Notes: generated by a model not told the origin, from the sequence alone. A stretch of DNA of 64,000 nucleotides from Alistipes sp. (GCA_017416915.1 JAFQAN010000006.1:50095-114094); one strand, 5' to 3'. Shown: positions 1 to 8,722, counted from the first letter of the stretch. Numbers and translations are program-made.

Positions 1-192
1 ATATAATATTAAATTTTGAAATGAATTTGAAATTAATCATATTTTTATTACCAATATGGCCATTTGGTCAATCATAGCACGGGCTACTACAAAGCATAAT
101 ATATTGTAATATAGCAAATTATAAGATTAGTGATACAATATTGCTCGGCGCTAAGTTTTTTTGCGTATGCAGAGCAGATAGTAAGAAGGACC
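1..192. other. AT-rich intergenic, no gene seen
   Basis: An AT-rich stretch at the window edge. I see no convincing coding frame, RNA gene or clear TAnnTTTG promoter. It leads into the repeat block in front of the first structured element. Confidence 0.5.
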
Positions 193-202
193 GAGAGGGA
201 GA

Positions 203-300
203 AGAAGAGACAACGAGACAACGAGACTGCTGAAAAACCCAGGCATTCTCAGGCGTTCTCAGCTGTGCGAGGCTGTGCGAGGCTGTGCGCTATCGAGCGT
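203..300. repeat. 8-bp and 10-bp minisatellite units
   Basis: Units of the type ACAACGAG (8 bp) occupy about 205-228, followed by 10-bp units of the type GGCRTTCTCA and GGCTGTGCGA from 241 to about 290. The same two unit types recur near 5.7 kb, 13.3 kb and 47.8 kb, so this is a dispersed repeat class. No coding function is evident. Confidence 0.75.
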
Positions 301-307
301 GGTTGAT

Positions 308-448
308 TAGAGAATTTAGGGAAAATAGGGAGTTTAGGGATGTGCGGGCGATGCCCGCTACAAACCAAGTATCTGACGTCTTACCGCTAAATCGAGCGGC
401 GCGCTCCCTAACCTCTCTAAATTCCCTAAACTCACTAAACTCCCCACT
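308..448. repeat. Inverted minisatellite arms around a GCGGGC/GCCCGC core
   Basis: The left arm (about 308-340) carries units ending in TTTAGGGA. The right arm (about 405-445) carries the complementary units TCCCTAAA with a 9-bp period. Between them lies the short palindrome GCGGGC-GAT-GCCCGC at 344-358. The whole block can fold into a large imperfect cruciform. A second such arrangement, with different arm sequence but an almost identical core, lies at 5630-5888. Confidence 0.65.
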
Positions 449-483
449 AACTGCGCGCTATCGCCACGCTCCCAAGCGAGATT

Positions 484-610
484 GCTTGGCGTCAGAGTGG
501 TGCAGATGTGGTGCCAAGTCGAAGTTTGGCTGGATGGGGGTGTACTTGGCGTACATCCCCATTCAGACGAACGAGCTTGGTGCCGCAGATGCGCCGCTAT
601 CACGCCAAGC
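484..610 (+). ncRNA. Structured intergenic element, copy A
   Basis: A 127-nt element closed by a perfect 9-bp stem (GCTTGGCGT at 484, ACGCCAAGC at 602). Inside it follow AGTGGTGC paired with GCGCCGCT, a CAGATG facing CAGATG (C-G, A-U, G-A, A-G, U-A, G-C), GGTGCCAAG with CTTGGTGCC, and a long apical hairpin closed by GTAC-TTGGC-GTAC. Nearly all wobble positions are G-U if the plus strand is the RNA, and would be A-C on the other strand. It ends 18 nt from the stop codon of the convergent rlmH. The RNA type is not recognised. It could instead be a DNA-level element. Confidence 0.6.
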
Positions 611-628
611 ACCCCTTATCACAAAAAT

Positions 629-1102
629 TTACTCGTGGTGGTAGGGCTCGTGATTAATAATCGTAAATGCTCGGTAGAGCTGCTCGGTAAATATAGCACG
701 AACAATCTGGTGCGAAAAGGTCATCTTCGAGAGAGAGAGCTTGGCATCAGCGCGCTGGTAGAGAGCATCCGAAAAGCCATAAGGACCACCTATGATAAAG
801 ACAAGACGCTTGGTGCCTGACGCCATACGGCGCTGCATAAGGTCGGCAAACTCGATAGAGCGCAGCTCCATACCATGCTCATCGAGCAGCATAACGTAAT
901 CGGTATCTGTGAGTTGCTTCATTATCGCCTCGCCCTCGATGCGCTTCTGCTCTACAACCGACAGCTTCTTGGTGTTGCGCACATCGGCAATCGTCGTAGT
1001 GGCAAAGCGAACATAGCGGTTGATGCGCTTGGCATACATATCAACCAACGCCTCAACCTCCCTCATATCGGTTTTACCGACAACGATAAACTCAATATTC
1101 AT
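629..1102 (-). CDS. rlmH: RlmH, 23S rRNA (pseudouridine1915-N3)-methyltransferase
   Basis: A 157-residue SPOUT-fold methyltransferase that methylates N3 of pseudouridine 1915 in helix 69 of 23S rRNA, using SAM in assembled 70S ribosomes. The length and the family signatures fit: an N-terminal IEFIVVGKT strand, LLDEHG in mid-protein, FIIGGPYGFS forming the SAM-binding knot, and the C-terminal LSLSKMTFSHQIVRAIFTEQLYRA block followed by an HEPYHHE tail. It starts 40 nt downstream of the GH2-like gene and is probably co-transcribed with it. The structured element copy A lies just beyond its stop codon on the opposite strand. Identification is secure. Confidence 0.96.
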   Translation of the reverse strand: MNIEFIVVGKTDMREVEALVDMYAKRINRYVRFATTTIADVRNTKKLSVVEQKRIEGEAIMKQLTDTDYVMLLDEHGMELRSIEFADLMQRRMASGTKRLVFIIGGPYGFSDALYQRADAKLSLSKMTFSHQIVRAIFTEQLYRAFTIINHEPYHHE

Positions 1103-1142
1103 AATCGTCTATCTTAGGGTTATATCGCTAATAGTATGATAC

Positions 1143-2474
1143 TTACTCAATATCGGTATTCCACTCGCCCTCGGCTGCGGGGTAGATAATGGCACGGCTA
1201 TCGCCCATCGACTTCAACAGCTCGTACGCCTTGTAGAGGTTGTAGCCATTGCCCGATGAGGTGTTGCTCAGCGAAAAGGCGATGATGCAGACGTGATTTT
1301 GTGCGCGTCGGTACATCGCCTCGACACGTGCGAGGTAGTCTTCGACGAGTTCGGGGGCGTTTACGGGCGTACCCTCAGCAGTACGAATATCGCTATTTGT
1401 AGGCGACGACACAGCGGCGCAGTCGATGACATATATGCCCACCTTATCGCATATATCATAGAACCACGATGGTTGCGGGTAGTCGGGACAAAGGGTGTTT
1501 GTTCCCTTAGCTTTCAGCGCCTTTATCTCTCGCTCGGTAGTTGCACGATCCACCGCTGCATTGTAGCGTTCACGCTTCAACGCCAACGGTTTATCGAAGA
1601 GTGTTATCTCGCCATTTTCGTTATAGCCATACTCGGCAAAGCCGACCTTCAATGGTATATACTCCCACAGGATGCCGCTACGCTTGACATAGAGCGTGAG
1701 GTCGTAGAGTTTGGGGTTGCTTGGCGACCAACGGTTGGGATTTGAGTGATATACATAGGGGGTAAAGCGCAGTGTATCACGCGAACGCCCCCTCAACGAT
1801 ATGTCGTTTACGCTATAATCGACGAGCTTGCCTGCGGGGTCGTATAGGTCGTAGCCTACCTCGATGGTCTCGTCGGTGGTGAAAGAGTTATCTACCAACA
1901 CGTCGAGGTGCAGCTGCGCAAAGCGGTCAAGCGAGTCGGGCAGGAGACGCACATTGAAGTCGTAGATGCCCAGGCGGCGCTGCGCAAAGATGTAGCTATT
2001 GGAGAATTGTGTGCGTTTCACGGGGTTAGCCTCCTCAAATATACGCGACATATAAGGCTCCTCGACCACGGCAATAGCCACCACATTTTCGCCCTGCTGC
2101 AAGTAGGGCGAGATAAATAGCTCGCCAGGGGTGAAGCAGTCGATGGGTGCGCATAGCTGCTTGCCGTTGATGAACACCACGTAGTCGGCGCCGACATTCT
2201 CGACGTGCATATATGCGTTATAGTCGTTCCAGGCGGCGGGGACGTCGATGGTCTGCTCATAGACAGCGCGTAGCGTACCCTCCTGCTCGAAGCTGAGCGT
2301 CGGGCTAAGGGCTATATATTTGTCGATATTTTGGCGGATGTCGCGCTTGGCATCCTCACGCTTATCATAGCAGATGAACTCCGAGCGCGCTATACGTGCC
2401 TGAGAGTGTGCCACAACGGGCATCAACAGCAGGGCGACGATGAGCAGCAGCGAACAATATATTCTCGTTTGCAT
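1143..2474 (-). CDS. Secreted GH2-like protein lacking the catalytic acid/base
   Basis: A 443-residue exported protein with a signal peptide (residues 1-24, ending AHS). It has a glycoside hydrolase family 2-like layout: a sugar-binding jelly roll (about 60-150), an Ig-like sandwich (about 180-290), and the first part of a TIM barrel containing KVGIYVIDCAA, which resembles the segment before the active site of beta-galactosidases. Where active enzymes have SLGNE, this one reads SLSNT near residue 405, so the acid/base Glu is Thr. The protein ends soon after, without the nucleophile half of the barrel. It is probably a non-catalytic carbohydrate-binding or scaffold protein. The start at 2474 was chosen because a good promoter lies directly upstream and a signal peptide follows. 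An upstream in-frame Met at 2723 would place the promoter inside the gene. Confidence 0.7.
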   Translation of the reverse strand: MQTRIYCSLLLIVALLLMPVVAHSQARIARSEFICYDKREDAKRDIRQNIDKYIALSPTLSFEQEGTLRAVYEQTIDVPAAWNDYNAYMHVENVGADYVVFINGKQLCAPIDCFTPGELFISPYLQQGENVVAIAVVEEPYMSRIFEEANPVKRTQFSNSYIFAQRRLGIYDFNVRLLPDSLDRFAQLHLDVLVDNSFTTDETIEVGYDLYDPAGKLVDYSVNDISLRGRSRDTLRFTPYVYHSNPNRWSPSNPKLYDLTLYVKRSGILWEYIPLKVGFAEYGYNENGEITLFDKPLALKRERYNAAVDRATTEREIKALKAKGTNTLCPDYPQPSWFYDICDKVGIYVIDCAAVSSPTNSDIRTAEGTPVNAPELVEDYLARVEAMYRRAQNHVCIIAFSLSNTSSGNGYNLYKAYELLKSMGDSRAIIYPAAEGEWNTDIE

Positions 2475-2499
2475 AGTTATATTCTTAAATATTCTCTCA

Positions 2500-2529
2500 C
2501 AAAGGTACAAAAAAGTGGCGAGAGTGCAA
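2500..2529 (-). promoter_or_regulatory. Promoter for the GH2-like gene
   Basis: On the minus strand a TTG (2527-2529) is followed after 19 nt by TACCTTTG (2500-2507), a full match to the Bacteroidota -33/-7 consensus. The start codon lies 26 nt downstream. It is divergent from the asnS promoter. Confidence 0.75.
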
Positions 2530-2548
2530 TCGTTTACGAAATTTTTAG

Positions 2549-2556
2549 TAATTTTG
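2549..2556 (+). promoter_or_regulatory. Promoter -7 box for asnS
   Basis: TAATTTTG matches TAnnTTTG, 57 nt before the asnS start codon. I see no clear -33 TTG at the standard spacing. Confidence 0.5.
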
Positions 2557-2613
2557 CACGATATTATGCCCTGCATAGAGAACGATACAAACGAATAAAA
2601 TAATATATACACT

Positions 2614-4002
2614 ATGAAACTTATCAGAATAGCCCAGATGCTCCAAATGGAGGGCGACGGCAGAGAGATTACCGTTAAGGGTTGGGTAAGAACCAAACGC
2701 GGAAACAAGAACGTGGCATTCATCGCACTTAACGATGGCTCGTGCGTGTCTAATATTCAGGTAGTTGTCGATTTGACAAAGATTGACGAGTCAGAGTTAA
2801 AGAGCGTAACGACGGGTGCTTGTCTGCGCGTCGATGGTAAGCTTGTAGCATCACTTGGCGCAGGTCAGGGTGTCGAAATTCAGGCAGATAAAATCGAGGT
2901 ATATGGCACTGCCGACCCCGAGACCTACCCTCTACAAAAGAAGGGACACTCGCTCGAATTTTTGCGCGAGATAGCCTACTTGCGCCCCCGCACCAACACC
3001 TTTGGCGCCGTGTTGCGCATACGCCACGCTATGGCATACGCCATCCACAAGTACTTCAACGACCGTGGCTTCTACTATATGCACACACCCCTTATCACCG
3101 CTTCGGACTGTGAGGGTGCTGGCGCTATGTTCAACGTAACGACGCTCGACATCAAGAACCCGCCACGCACCGAGACGGGCGAGGTGGACTACTCGCAGGA
3201 CTTCTTCGGCAAGCCGTGCAGCCTCACCGTATCGGGACAGTTGGAGGGCGAGCTTGGCGCCTTGGCATTGGGACAGATTTATACCTTCGGTCCTACGTTC
3301 CGCGCCGAGAACTCTAACACGCCACGCCACCTTGCCGAGTTCTGGATGATTGAGCCTGAGATGGCTTTCTACGAGTTGCAGGACAATATGGACCTCGCCG
3401 AGGACTTCCTCAAATACCTCATTCGCTACGCTATGGAGAACTGCCGCGAGGACCTCGAATTTATGAATAAGATGTGGGACAAGGGTCTTATGGAGCGTTT
3501 GCAGTTTGTTCTCGACAACGACTTCGTGCGCTTGGACTACACCGAGGGTATCGAGATTTTGAAGAGGTCGGGCAAGAAGTTCGAGTTCCCCTGCGACTGG
3601 GGTTGCGACTTGCAGTCGGAACACGAGCGCTACCTCGTCGAGGAGCATTTCAAGCGCCCCGTAATCCTTATTAACTATCCTAAGGAGATTAAGGCGTTCT
3701 ATATGAAGCAGAACGAGGATGGCAAGACCGTACGCGCTATGGACGTCCTCTTCCCGCAAATTGGAGAAATTATCGGTGGCTCGGAGCGCGAAGCAGACTT
3801 TGGCAAGCTTTGTGCAAGAGTGGACGAGTTAGGCATGAGCCGTCGCGAGCTGTGGTGGTACCTCGACACACGTCGTTGGGGGTCGGCGCCCCACTCGGGC
3901 TTCGGTCTTGGCTTTGAGCGTCTGCTACTCTTCGTTACGGGTATGGCAAACATCCGCGATGTGATACCCTTCCCGCGTACGACGAAGAACGCCGAGTTCT
4001 AA
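2614..4002 (+). CDS. asnS: Asparaginyl-tRNA synthetase
   Basis: A 462-residue class IIb aminoacyl-tRNA synthetase that charges tRNA-Asn in the cytoplasm. An N-terminal OB-fold anticodon-binding domain (about 15-100, with [17 protein letters not shown]) precedes the class II catalytic core. Motif 2 is seen as [25 protein letters not shown], and motif 3 as [21 protein letters not shown] near the C terminus. The length is standard for bacterial AsnRS. Asn specificity over Asp follows from overall similarity to the [15 protein letters not shown] form. It is followed by a strongly structured spacer and then rpoN on the same strand. Confidence 0.97.
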   Translation: MKLIRIAQMLQMEGDGREITVKGWVRTKRGNKNVAFIALNDGSCVSNIQVVVDLTKIDESELKSVTTGACLRVDGKLVASLGAGQGVEIQADKIEVYGTADPETYPLQKKGHSLEFLREIAYLRPRTNTFGAVLRIRHAMAYAIHKYFNDRGFYYMHTPLITASDCEGAGAMFNVTTLDIKNPPRTETGEVDYSQDFFGKPCSLTVSGQLEGELGALALGQIYTFGPTFRAENSNTPRHLAEFWMIEPEMAFYELQDNMDLAEDFLKYLIRYAMENCREDLEFMNKMWDKGLMERLQFVLDNDFVRLDYTEGIEILKRSGKKFEFPCDWGCDLQSEHERYLVEEHFKRPVILINYPKEIKAFYMKQNEDGKTVRAMDVLFPQIGEIIGGSEREADFGKLCARVDELGMSRRELWWYLDTRRWGSAPHSGFGLGFERLLLFVTGMANIRDVIPFPRTTKNAEF

Positions 4003-4018
4003 GCCGCGACACGACACC

Positions 4019-4141
4019 TAAGGGGCTGATTAAAAGAGGATGGCTCACGCCTAATGACCCTACGTAAGCTGCATCTACACTAAGAGTATGCGGCGCGTCA
4101 GAGGCGAGGCACGACGACAACCCCTTATGGTCAGCCTCTTG
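4019..4141 (+). other. Structured spacer, possible sixth diverged element or large terminator
   Basis: Nested stems are visible: AAGGGGCTGATT (4020-4031) with GGTCAGCCTCTT (4129-4140), a 12-bp helix with three G-U pairs on the plus strand. Inside it are GCCT/AGGC, TGAC/GTCA and GCTGCAT/ATGCGGC. A short T-run follows. The overall length (about 122 nt) and the CCCCTTAT just inside the 3' strand resemble the structured element at 13530, but the CAGA and GTAC-loop signatures are missing. Confidence 0.45.
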
Positions 4142-4167
4142 TATTTTTGTGTAACAGAAGATAAACT

Positions 4168-5592
4168 ATGGCAAATCGACTTCAACAGACTATTGCGTTG
4201 CAGACCAAAATCTCGCCGCAACAGATACAGATGATTAAGCTCTTGGAGCTGCCCACAATGCAGCTCGAAGAGCGTATCAAGCGCGAGATTGAGGAGAATA
4301 TTGTGTTGGAGGAGGATGCCGATAGCAAGAGCGAGGAGGAGGCTCCCGAGAAAATCTCTGTCGAGGAGTACCTCGGCAAGGAGGACGATACGCCGTCGTA
4401 TAAGTCGAGGGTGAACAACTACTCGAAGGACGACAAGCAGCGCCCAGTATATATCAGCGAGGGTCGTTCGCTCAGCGAGTCGCTTATGGAGCAGCTCAGC
4501 TTCCGCTCGCTCAGCGACGAACAGATGGTCATCGCCGCATATATCGTCGGTAGCATCGACGATGATGGCTACCTGCGCCGCGACCTCGTATCGCTCTCGG
4601 ACGACCTCGCCTTTACGCGAGGTATGGACGTCAGCGTCGAGCAGATAGAGGAGGTGCTTGCCATCGTTCACGAATTGGAGCCTGCTGGCATCGGCGCCCG
4701 CACATTGCAGGAGTGCCTGCTGTTGCAGATGCGCCAACAGAGCTTAGATACGCCCGCTAAACGTCTGGCGATGAAGATACTAACCTCGCATTTCGAGGCT
4801 TTTACGAAGAAGCATTACGAGAAGCTTATCGCACGTCTTGGCGTCAGCGAGGCGGAGTTCCGCGACGCCATAGAGCATATACGCAGCCTCTCGCCTAAGC
4901 CTGGCAACCTATATTCGGAGGGGGGCATCGACACCACGCCATACGTCGTCCCCGACTTCATCCTCGATATGTCGGACGGCAATATGCGCCTCTCGCTCAA
5001 CTCGTCGGGCATCCCCGAGGTGCGTATCTCGCGCCGCTATCGCGATATGATACGCGATATGGTCGCCCCCGACGGCACGGTCAAGGAGAAGGACCGCGAG
5101 GCGTTGCAGTTTGTCAAGAGCAAGATAGACTCGGCAAAGTGGTTTATCTCGGCGATTAAGCAGCGCCACGATACCCTTATGCGCACTATGCAGACCATCT
5201 TGGACCTACAACGCGACTACTTCGTCGATGGCGATATGAGTAAGCTGCGCCCGATGATATTGAAGGATGTGGCAGACCGCACAGGGTTGGACGTCTCGAC
5301 AATATCGCGCGTGGTCAATAGCAAGTACATACAGACGCACTTCGGCATAATATTGTTGAAGTCGCTCTTCTCGGAGGGTATGCAGACCACCTCGGGCGAG
5401 GAGGTGTCGTCGCACGAGATAAAGAAGATTTTGCAGGACTGCATCGCCAGCGAGGATAAGCGCCATCCGCTCACGGATGAACATCTTATGGACATTCTCA
5501 ACGAGAAGGGCTATCGCATTGCTCGCCGCACGGTCGCCAAATACCGCGAGATGCTCGACATCCCCGTTGCCCGTATGCGCAAGCAGATATAG
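4168..5592 (+). CDS. rpoN: RNA polymerase sigma-54 factor
   Basis: A 474-residue sigma-54 that directs core RNA polymerase to -24/-12 promoters and needs AAA+ activators. Region I (1-50) is Gln/Leu rich (LQQTIALQTKISPQQIQMIKL), and an acidic region II follows. The core-binding domain spans about 100-290. The C-terminal domain carries a HTH and the RpoN box, here ARRTVAKYREML near residue 455, which contacts the -24 element. Length and domain order are normal. No bacterial enhancer-binding activator gene is visible in this window. Confidence 0.96.
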   Translation: MANRLQQTIALQTKISPQQIQMIKLLELPTMQLEERIKREIEENIVLEEDADSKSEEEAPEKISVEEYLGKEDDTPSYKSRVNNYSKDDKQRPVYISEGRSLSESLMEQLSFRSLSDEQMVIAAYIVGSIDDDGYLRRDLVSLSDDLAFTRGMDVSVEQIEEVLAIVHELEPAGIGARTLQECLLLQMRQQSLDTPAKRLAMKILTSHFEAFTKKHYEKLIARLGVSEAEFRDAIEHIRSLSPKPGNLYSEGGIDTTPYVVPDFILDMSDGNMRLSLNSSGIPEVRISRRYRDMIRDMVAPDGTVKEKDREALQFVKSKIDSAKWFISAIKQRHDTLMRTMQTILDLQRDYFVDGDMSKLRPMILKDVADRTGLDVSTISRVVNSKYIQTHFGIILLKSLFSEGMQTTSGEEVSSHEIKKILQDCIASEDKRHPLTDEHLMDILNEKGYRIARRTVAKYREMLDIPVARMRKQI

Positions 5593-5629
5593 GCGGTTGG
5601 GCAGCGGCACAGCGGGACGGCTGATAGGC

Positions 5630-5888
5630 GCGCGATTGGCTGGGGCGCGATTGGCTGGGGCGCGATTGGCTGAGAATGACTGGGAATGCCTGAGAAAGAC
5701 TGAGAAAGACTGGGAAGCGCGCCAATGAGACTGCGAGACTACGAGACAACGAGAGTACAAAAAAAATGCGGGCATCGCCCGCAATATCCCGTAGTCCCGA
5801 AGTCCCGTGTTCTCGTAAAAAACACAGGCGTTCTCAGGCATTCTCAGGCGTTCCCAGTCGTGCGAGGCAGTGCGAGGCAGTGCGAGGC
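5630..5888. repeat. Palindromic minisatellite block (15-, 10- and 8-bp units)
   Basis: Three 15-bp units GCGCGATTGGCTGGG lie at 5630-5674, then 10-bp units of the ACTGAGAAAG type to about 5714, then 8-bp units (ACTACGAG, ACAACGAG). A central palindrome GCGGGC-ATC-GCCCGC follows at 5768-5782. To its right come the complementary 8-bp (AGTCCCGT) and 10-bp (GGCGTTCTCA) units, up to the structured element at 5890. The block therefore reads as one large imperfect inverted repeat. No gene is supported between rpoN and 6211. Confidence 0.7.
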
Positions 5889-5889
5889 A

Positions 5890-6016
5890 GCTTGGCGTCA
5901 GAGTGGTGCAGATGTGGTGCCAAGTCGAAGTTTGGCTGGATGGGGGTGTACTTGGCGTACATCCCCATTCAGACGGACGAGCTTGGTGCCGCAGATGCGC
6001 CGCTATCACGCCAAGC
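5890..6016 (+). ncRNA. Structured intergenic element, copy B
   Basis: 127 nt, identical to copy A (484-610) except for one base. That difference (GACGAAC to GACGGAC) turns an A-U pair of the apical stem into a G-U pair. It has the same closing stem GCTTGGCGT/ACGCCAAGC and the same CAGATG/CAGATG pairing. It lies between rpoN and the TlpA-like gene. The function is unknown. Confidence 0.6.
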
Positions 6017-6210
6017 GCAGCGTTTCAACCTCAATTTTTTCCGCTTCACTGATTTTTTTGCGTTAATGTGCTACGATTTGCTATTTTTTCACTATCTTGC
6101 AACGAATTTGGAATGGTAGCCAAAAATTGTCTTACCCTTGGTAAGAGTTTGGCATCAGCCAAAATGTGATATTAGAGAGTAAAATATTAACTTAAAACTT
6201 CTATTGAACT

Positions 6211-6693
6211 ATGAAAAAGATGTTGTTTTTGATGCTTGCACTCTTCGTTGGCGTAAGCGCATCGGCTCAGACTTTGCCCGATGTAAAGGTTGAAAATCAG
6301 GATGGTAAGGTTATCTCTACCAAGTCGTTGGCAGATGGTACGCCTATGATTATCTCGTTCTGGTCAACAACGTGCAAGCCCTGTATTATGGAGCTTAACG
6401 CTATCAACGACTCACTCTACGACTGGTTGGAGGAGGTAGATATGAAGGTTGTTGCCGTATCGGTGGACGACGCTCGTACCGTAAGCCGCGCTCGCGCTAT
6501 GGCTCAGGGTCAGGGCTGGGACGACTTCGAATGTATCTACGACAAGAATCAGGACTTCAAGCGCGCTATGAACGTGAGCCTCACACCCCACGTATTCATC
6601 GTCGATGGCAAGGGCAACATCGTATATTCGCACTCGGGCTACACCCCTGGCAGCGAGCAGGAGCTATTCGAGAAGATTAAGAAGCTCCGCTAA
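6211..6693 (+). CDS. TlpA-like periplasmic thioredoxin
   Basis: A 160-residue exported thioredoxin-fold protein. The signal peptide (1-20, ending ASA) is followed by an AhpC/TSA-Redoxin/TlpA domain with the redox motif CKPC in SFWSTTCKPCIMEL (about residues 52-55). The cis-Pro region is VSLTPHVFIVDGKG. It should reduce or exchange disulfides of envelope proteins. It lies directly upstream of an outer-membrane barrel and two Omp28-like lipoproteins with CPNC motifs, which are plausible partners. That partnership is inferred from neighbourhood only. Confidence 0.88.
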   Translation: MKKMLFLMLALFVGVSASAQTLPDVKVENQDGKVISTKSLADGTPMIISFWSTTCKPCIMELNAINDSLYDWLEEVDMKVVAVSVDDARTVSRARAMAQGQGWDDFECIYDKNQDFKRAMNVSLTPHVFIVDGKGNIVYSHSGYTPGSEQELFEKIKKLR

Positions 6694-6728
6694 GAGAGTC
6701 TCATTTCCTTGAAATTAGGTTAGTTAAT

Positions 6729-6757
6729 GGGGTTGTGCGACACCCTCACACAACCCC
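6729..6757 (+). terminator. Hairpin after the TlpA-like gene
   Basis: A 9-bp stem GGGGTTGTG/CACAACCCC with an 11-nt loop, followed by CCTCTTTG. The U-tract is poor, so it may terminate weakly or separate expression of the next gene. Confidence 0.5.
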
Positions 6758-6783
6758 CTCTTTGAACACTAAAAGAGCATAGA

Positions 6784-8652
6784 ATGAAGAAATTTTTACT
6801 TTTTGTTGGTGTGGCAGCGGCTACATTTATGGTTGAGAGCGCAAGCGCACAGGTGCAGGTCGGCAAGGGACAGTTGTCTGGCTCGTTGGAGAGCAACAAC
6901 ATCCTATACGTTACCGACGAGGCAACAGCCTCAGTGGACGATTGGCAGGACCCACGTCTGCGTAACTTCGGTTCGCACGACTACCTCAAATTGGACTATA
7001 CCCTCGACCGCTTCTCGGCAGGTATTCAGATTGATGGCTACCTCCCCGCACTCTATGGTTATGACGTTTATCGTTTTAACCGCAACGAAATGGAGGACCC
7101 CAAAGGCAAGAGGCTATTTGGCGGCTTCCTTACGAAGTACATACAGTGGGAGGATACCAACTATGGCATCCGCGTAGGCGATATTTACGACCAGTTTGGT
7201 AATGGTCTTATCTTCCGTGCATACGAGGAGCGCGCCTTGGGCTTCAACAACTCGGTAGCGGGCGCTCGTGTTCACTACAACCTCAAAAACTACTTCAACA
7301 TCAAGGTTTTGGCAGGTAGCCCCCGCCTCTATGACGAGCGCGCTGGCAACTGGGTGTGGGGTGGCGATTTGAGCCTCTCAATCTCGGATATGGCGGGCTG
7401 GAACGACGGTATGGTATCGTTGGAGGGTAGCTACGTTGGTCGCTACCAGAAGGATGCGCAGCTTGTAACGCTGCCGGCATATGGCTTATCATTGGCAGAT
7501 AAGGGTCTCGACAGCGACCTGCTCAATATGGTATCGGGTCGTTTCAACTTCGAGTATGCAGGCTTCACGCTGCGTAGCGAGTATGCCGCAAAGCTCAACA
7601 ACGACATCTTCCCAGGTAGTGATGCCGCTAAGGGTAACGCCATATACCTCGACTTAGGTTATAGCTATAAGCGCTTCTCGGCAACGGCAACATTCCGTCG
7701 TCAGGTAAATATGAACACTATGACGAAGCTCGACGGCAAGTGCTTTGATGAGCCGCCAATTATCCACACTATCAATTACTTGCCAATGCTTACGCGTCAA
7801 TATACCTACTCGCTTGCCAACCTTAACCCCTACACAGGTGTTAAGAACGACCGCGAGGCGGGTGGTCAGATAGACCTCTACTACTCGTTGCGTAACCCGA
7901 AGAACCGCGCTAAGTATTGGAACTTCCACCTTAACGCATCGCTCTTCTATCAGCTTAAAGACGAGTTGCACCCCGAGGCACATTTAAGATGGTTCGATAT
8001 CAACGCCGATGTTGATAGACAGTGGAGCCGCAAGCTCAAAACTACGTTCCTCTACTCGCGTCAGCAGTACGACAGCAACTACCTTGGTTGGGGTCCAAAC
8101 GGCGAGAAGGAGACTATCTACTGCGTATCGGACATCTTCGTAGCAGACCTTACCTACAAGTTCAACAAGAAGCACTCGTTGCGCGTAGAGTTGCAGTATC
8201 TGTGGGATGCTACCAACCTCTACTACCCCTTCAAGGATGACGAGACAGCGCAGAGTACCTTTGAGATGAGTATGAGCGACAAGGAGGCCAAGCTCTTTGA
8301 GCAGGGCAAGATTGACGAGGCGACAATGATTCGCAAGGGTAAGAATCGCGCCTACGACAACGACGGCGACTGGGTTGCTGCAACCATAGAGTACAACTTC
8401 GCACCTATGTTCAGCTTCTACGTTAGCGATATGTGGAACATTACCAAGAGCTTGGGCTATTATAGCGTAGATGGCGGTAATCAAGGCAAGTTGCTACACT
8501 ACTACCAGGTGGGTGCAAGCTTTACATACGACCGCTACCGTGTGCAGCTCTCGTACGGACGTAACCGCGCAGGTACCGTCTGCTCGGGTGGTGTATGCCG
8601 CTACCAGCCCGCATACACAGGTGCTAACCTCTCATTCACAGCATCGTTCTAA
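6784..8652 (+). CDS. Outer-membrane beta-barrel protein (DUF6029-like)
   Basis: A 622-residue exported protein with a signal peptide (1-22, ending ASA) and alternating aromatic/hydrophobic strands typical of an outer-membrane barrel. The C terminus is a terminal strand ending in Phe (ANLSFTASF). The layout resembles the DUF6029 family of Bacteroidota, which I recall from annotation. The role is unknown. It contains no TonB-box or plug domain that I can see. It sits between a thioredoxin and Omp28-type lipoproteins, suggesting an envelope module. The outer-membrane location is inferred from the sequence pattern. Confidence 0.65.
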   Translation: MKKFLLFVGVAAATFMVESASAQVQVGKGQLSGSLESNNILYVTDEATASVDDWQDPRLRNFGSHDYLKLDYTLDRFSAGIQIDGYLPALYGYDVYRFNRNEMEDPKGKRLFGGFLTKYIQWEDTNYGIRVGDIYDQFGNGLIFRAYEERALGFNNSVAGARVHYNLKNYFNIKVLAGSPRLYDERAGNWVWGGDLSLSISDMAGWNDGMVSLEGSYVGRYQKDAQLVTLPAYGLSLADKGLDSDLLNMVSGRFNFEYAGFTLRSEYAAKLNNDIFPGSDAAKGNAIYLDLGYSYKRFSATATFRRQVNMNTMTKLDGKCFDEPPIIHTINYLPMLTRQYTYSLANLNPYTGVKNDREAGGQIDLYYSLRNPKNRAKYWNFHLNASLFYQLKDELHPEAHLRWFDINADVDRQWSRKLKTTFLYSRQQYDSNYLGWGPNGEKETIYCVSDIFVADLTYKFNKKHSLRVELQYLWDATNLYYPFKDDETAQSTFEMSMSDKEAKLFEQGKIDEATMIRKGKNRAYDNDGDWVAATIEYNFAPMFSFYVSDMWNITKSLGYYSVDGGNQGKLLHYYQVGASFTYDRYRVQLSYGRNRAGTVCSGGVCRYQPAYTGANLSFTASF

Positions 8653-8722
8653 GGCATAGTTCAAAGACCGAAAAACAGAGAATACAATAGAAGAAAACAA
8701 ACAATTAAAAATTTACAAAGCT

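Noticed and set aside
484-610. Structured elements as hammerhead or other known self-cleaving ribozyme
   Set aside because: CAGATG is not the hammerhead CUGAUGA core, and no GAAA/UH partner is present; no other known ribozyme consensus is seen.
2475-2723. N-terminal extension of the GH2-like gene to the Met at 2723
   Set aside because: A complete promoter with correct spacing lies inside the extension and the signal peptide starts at 2474.
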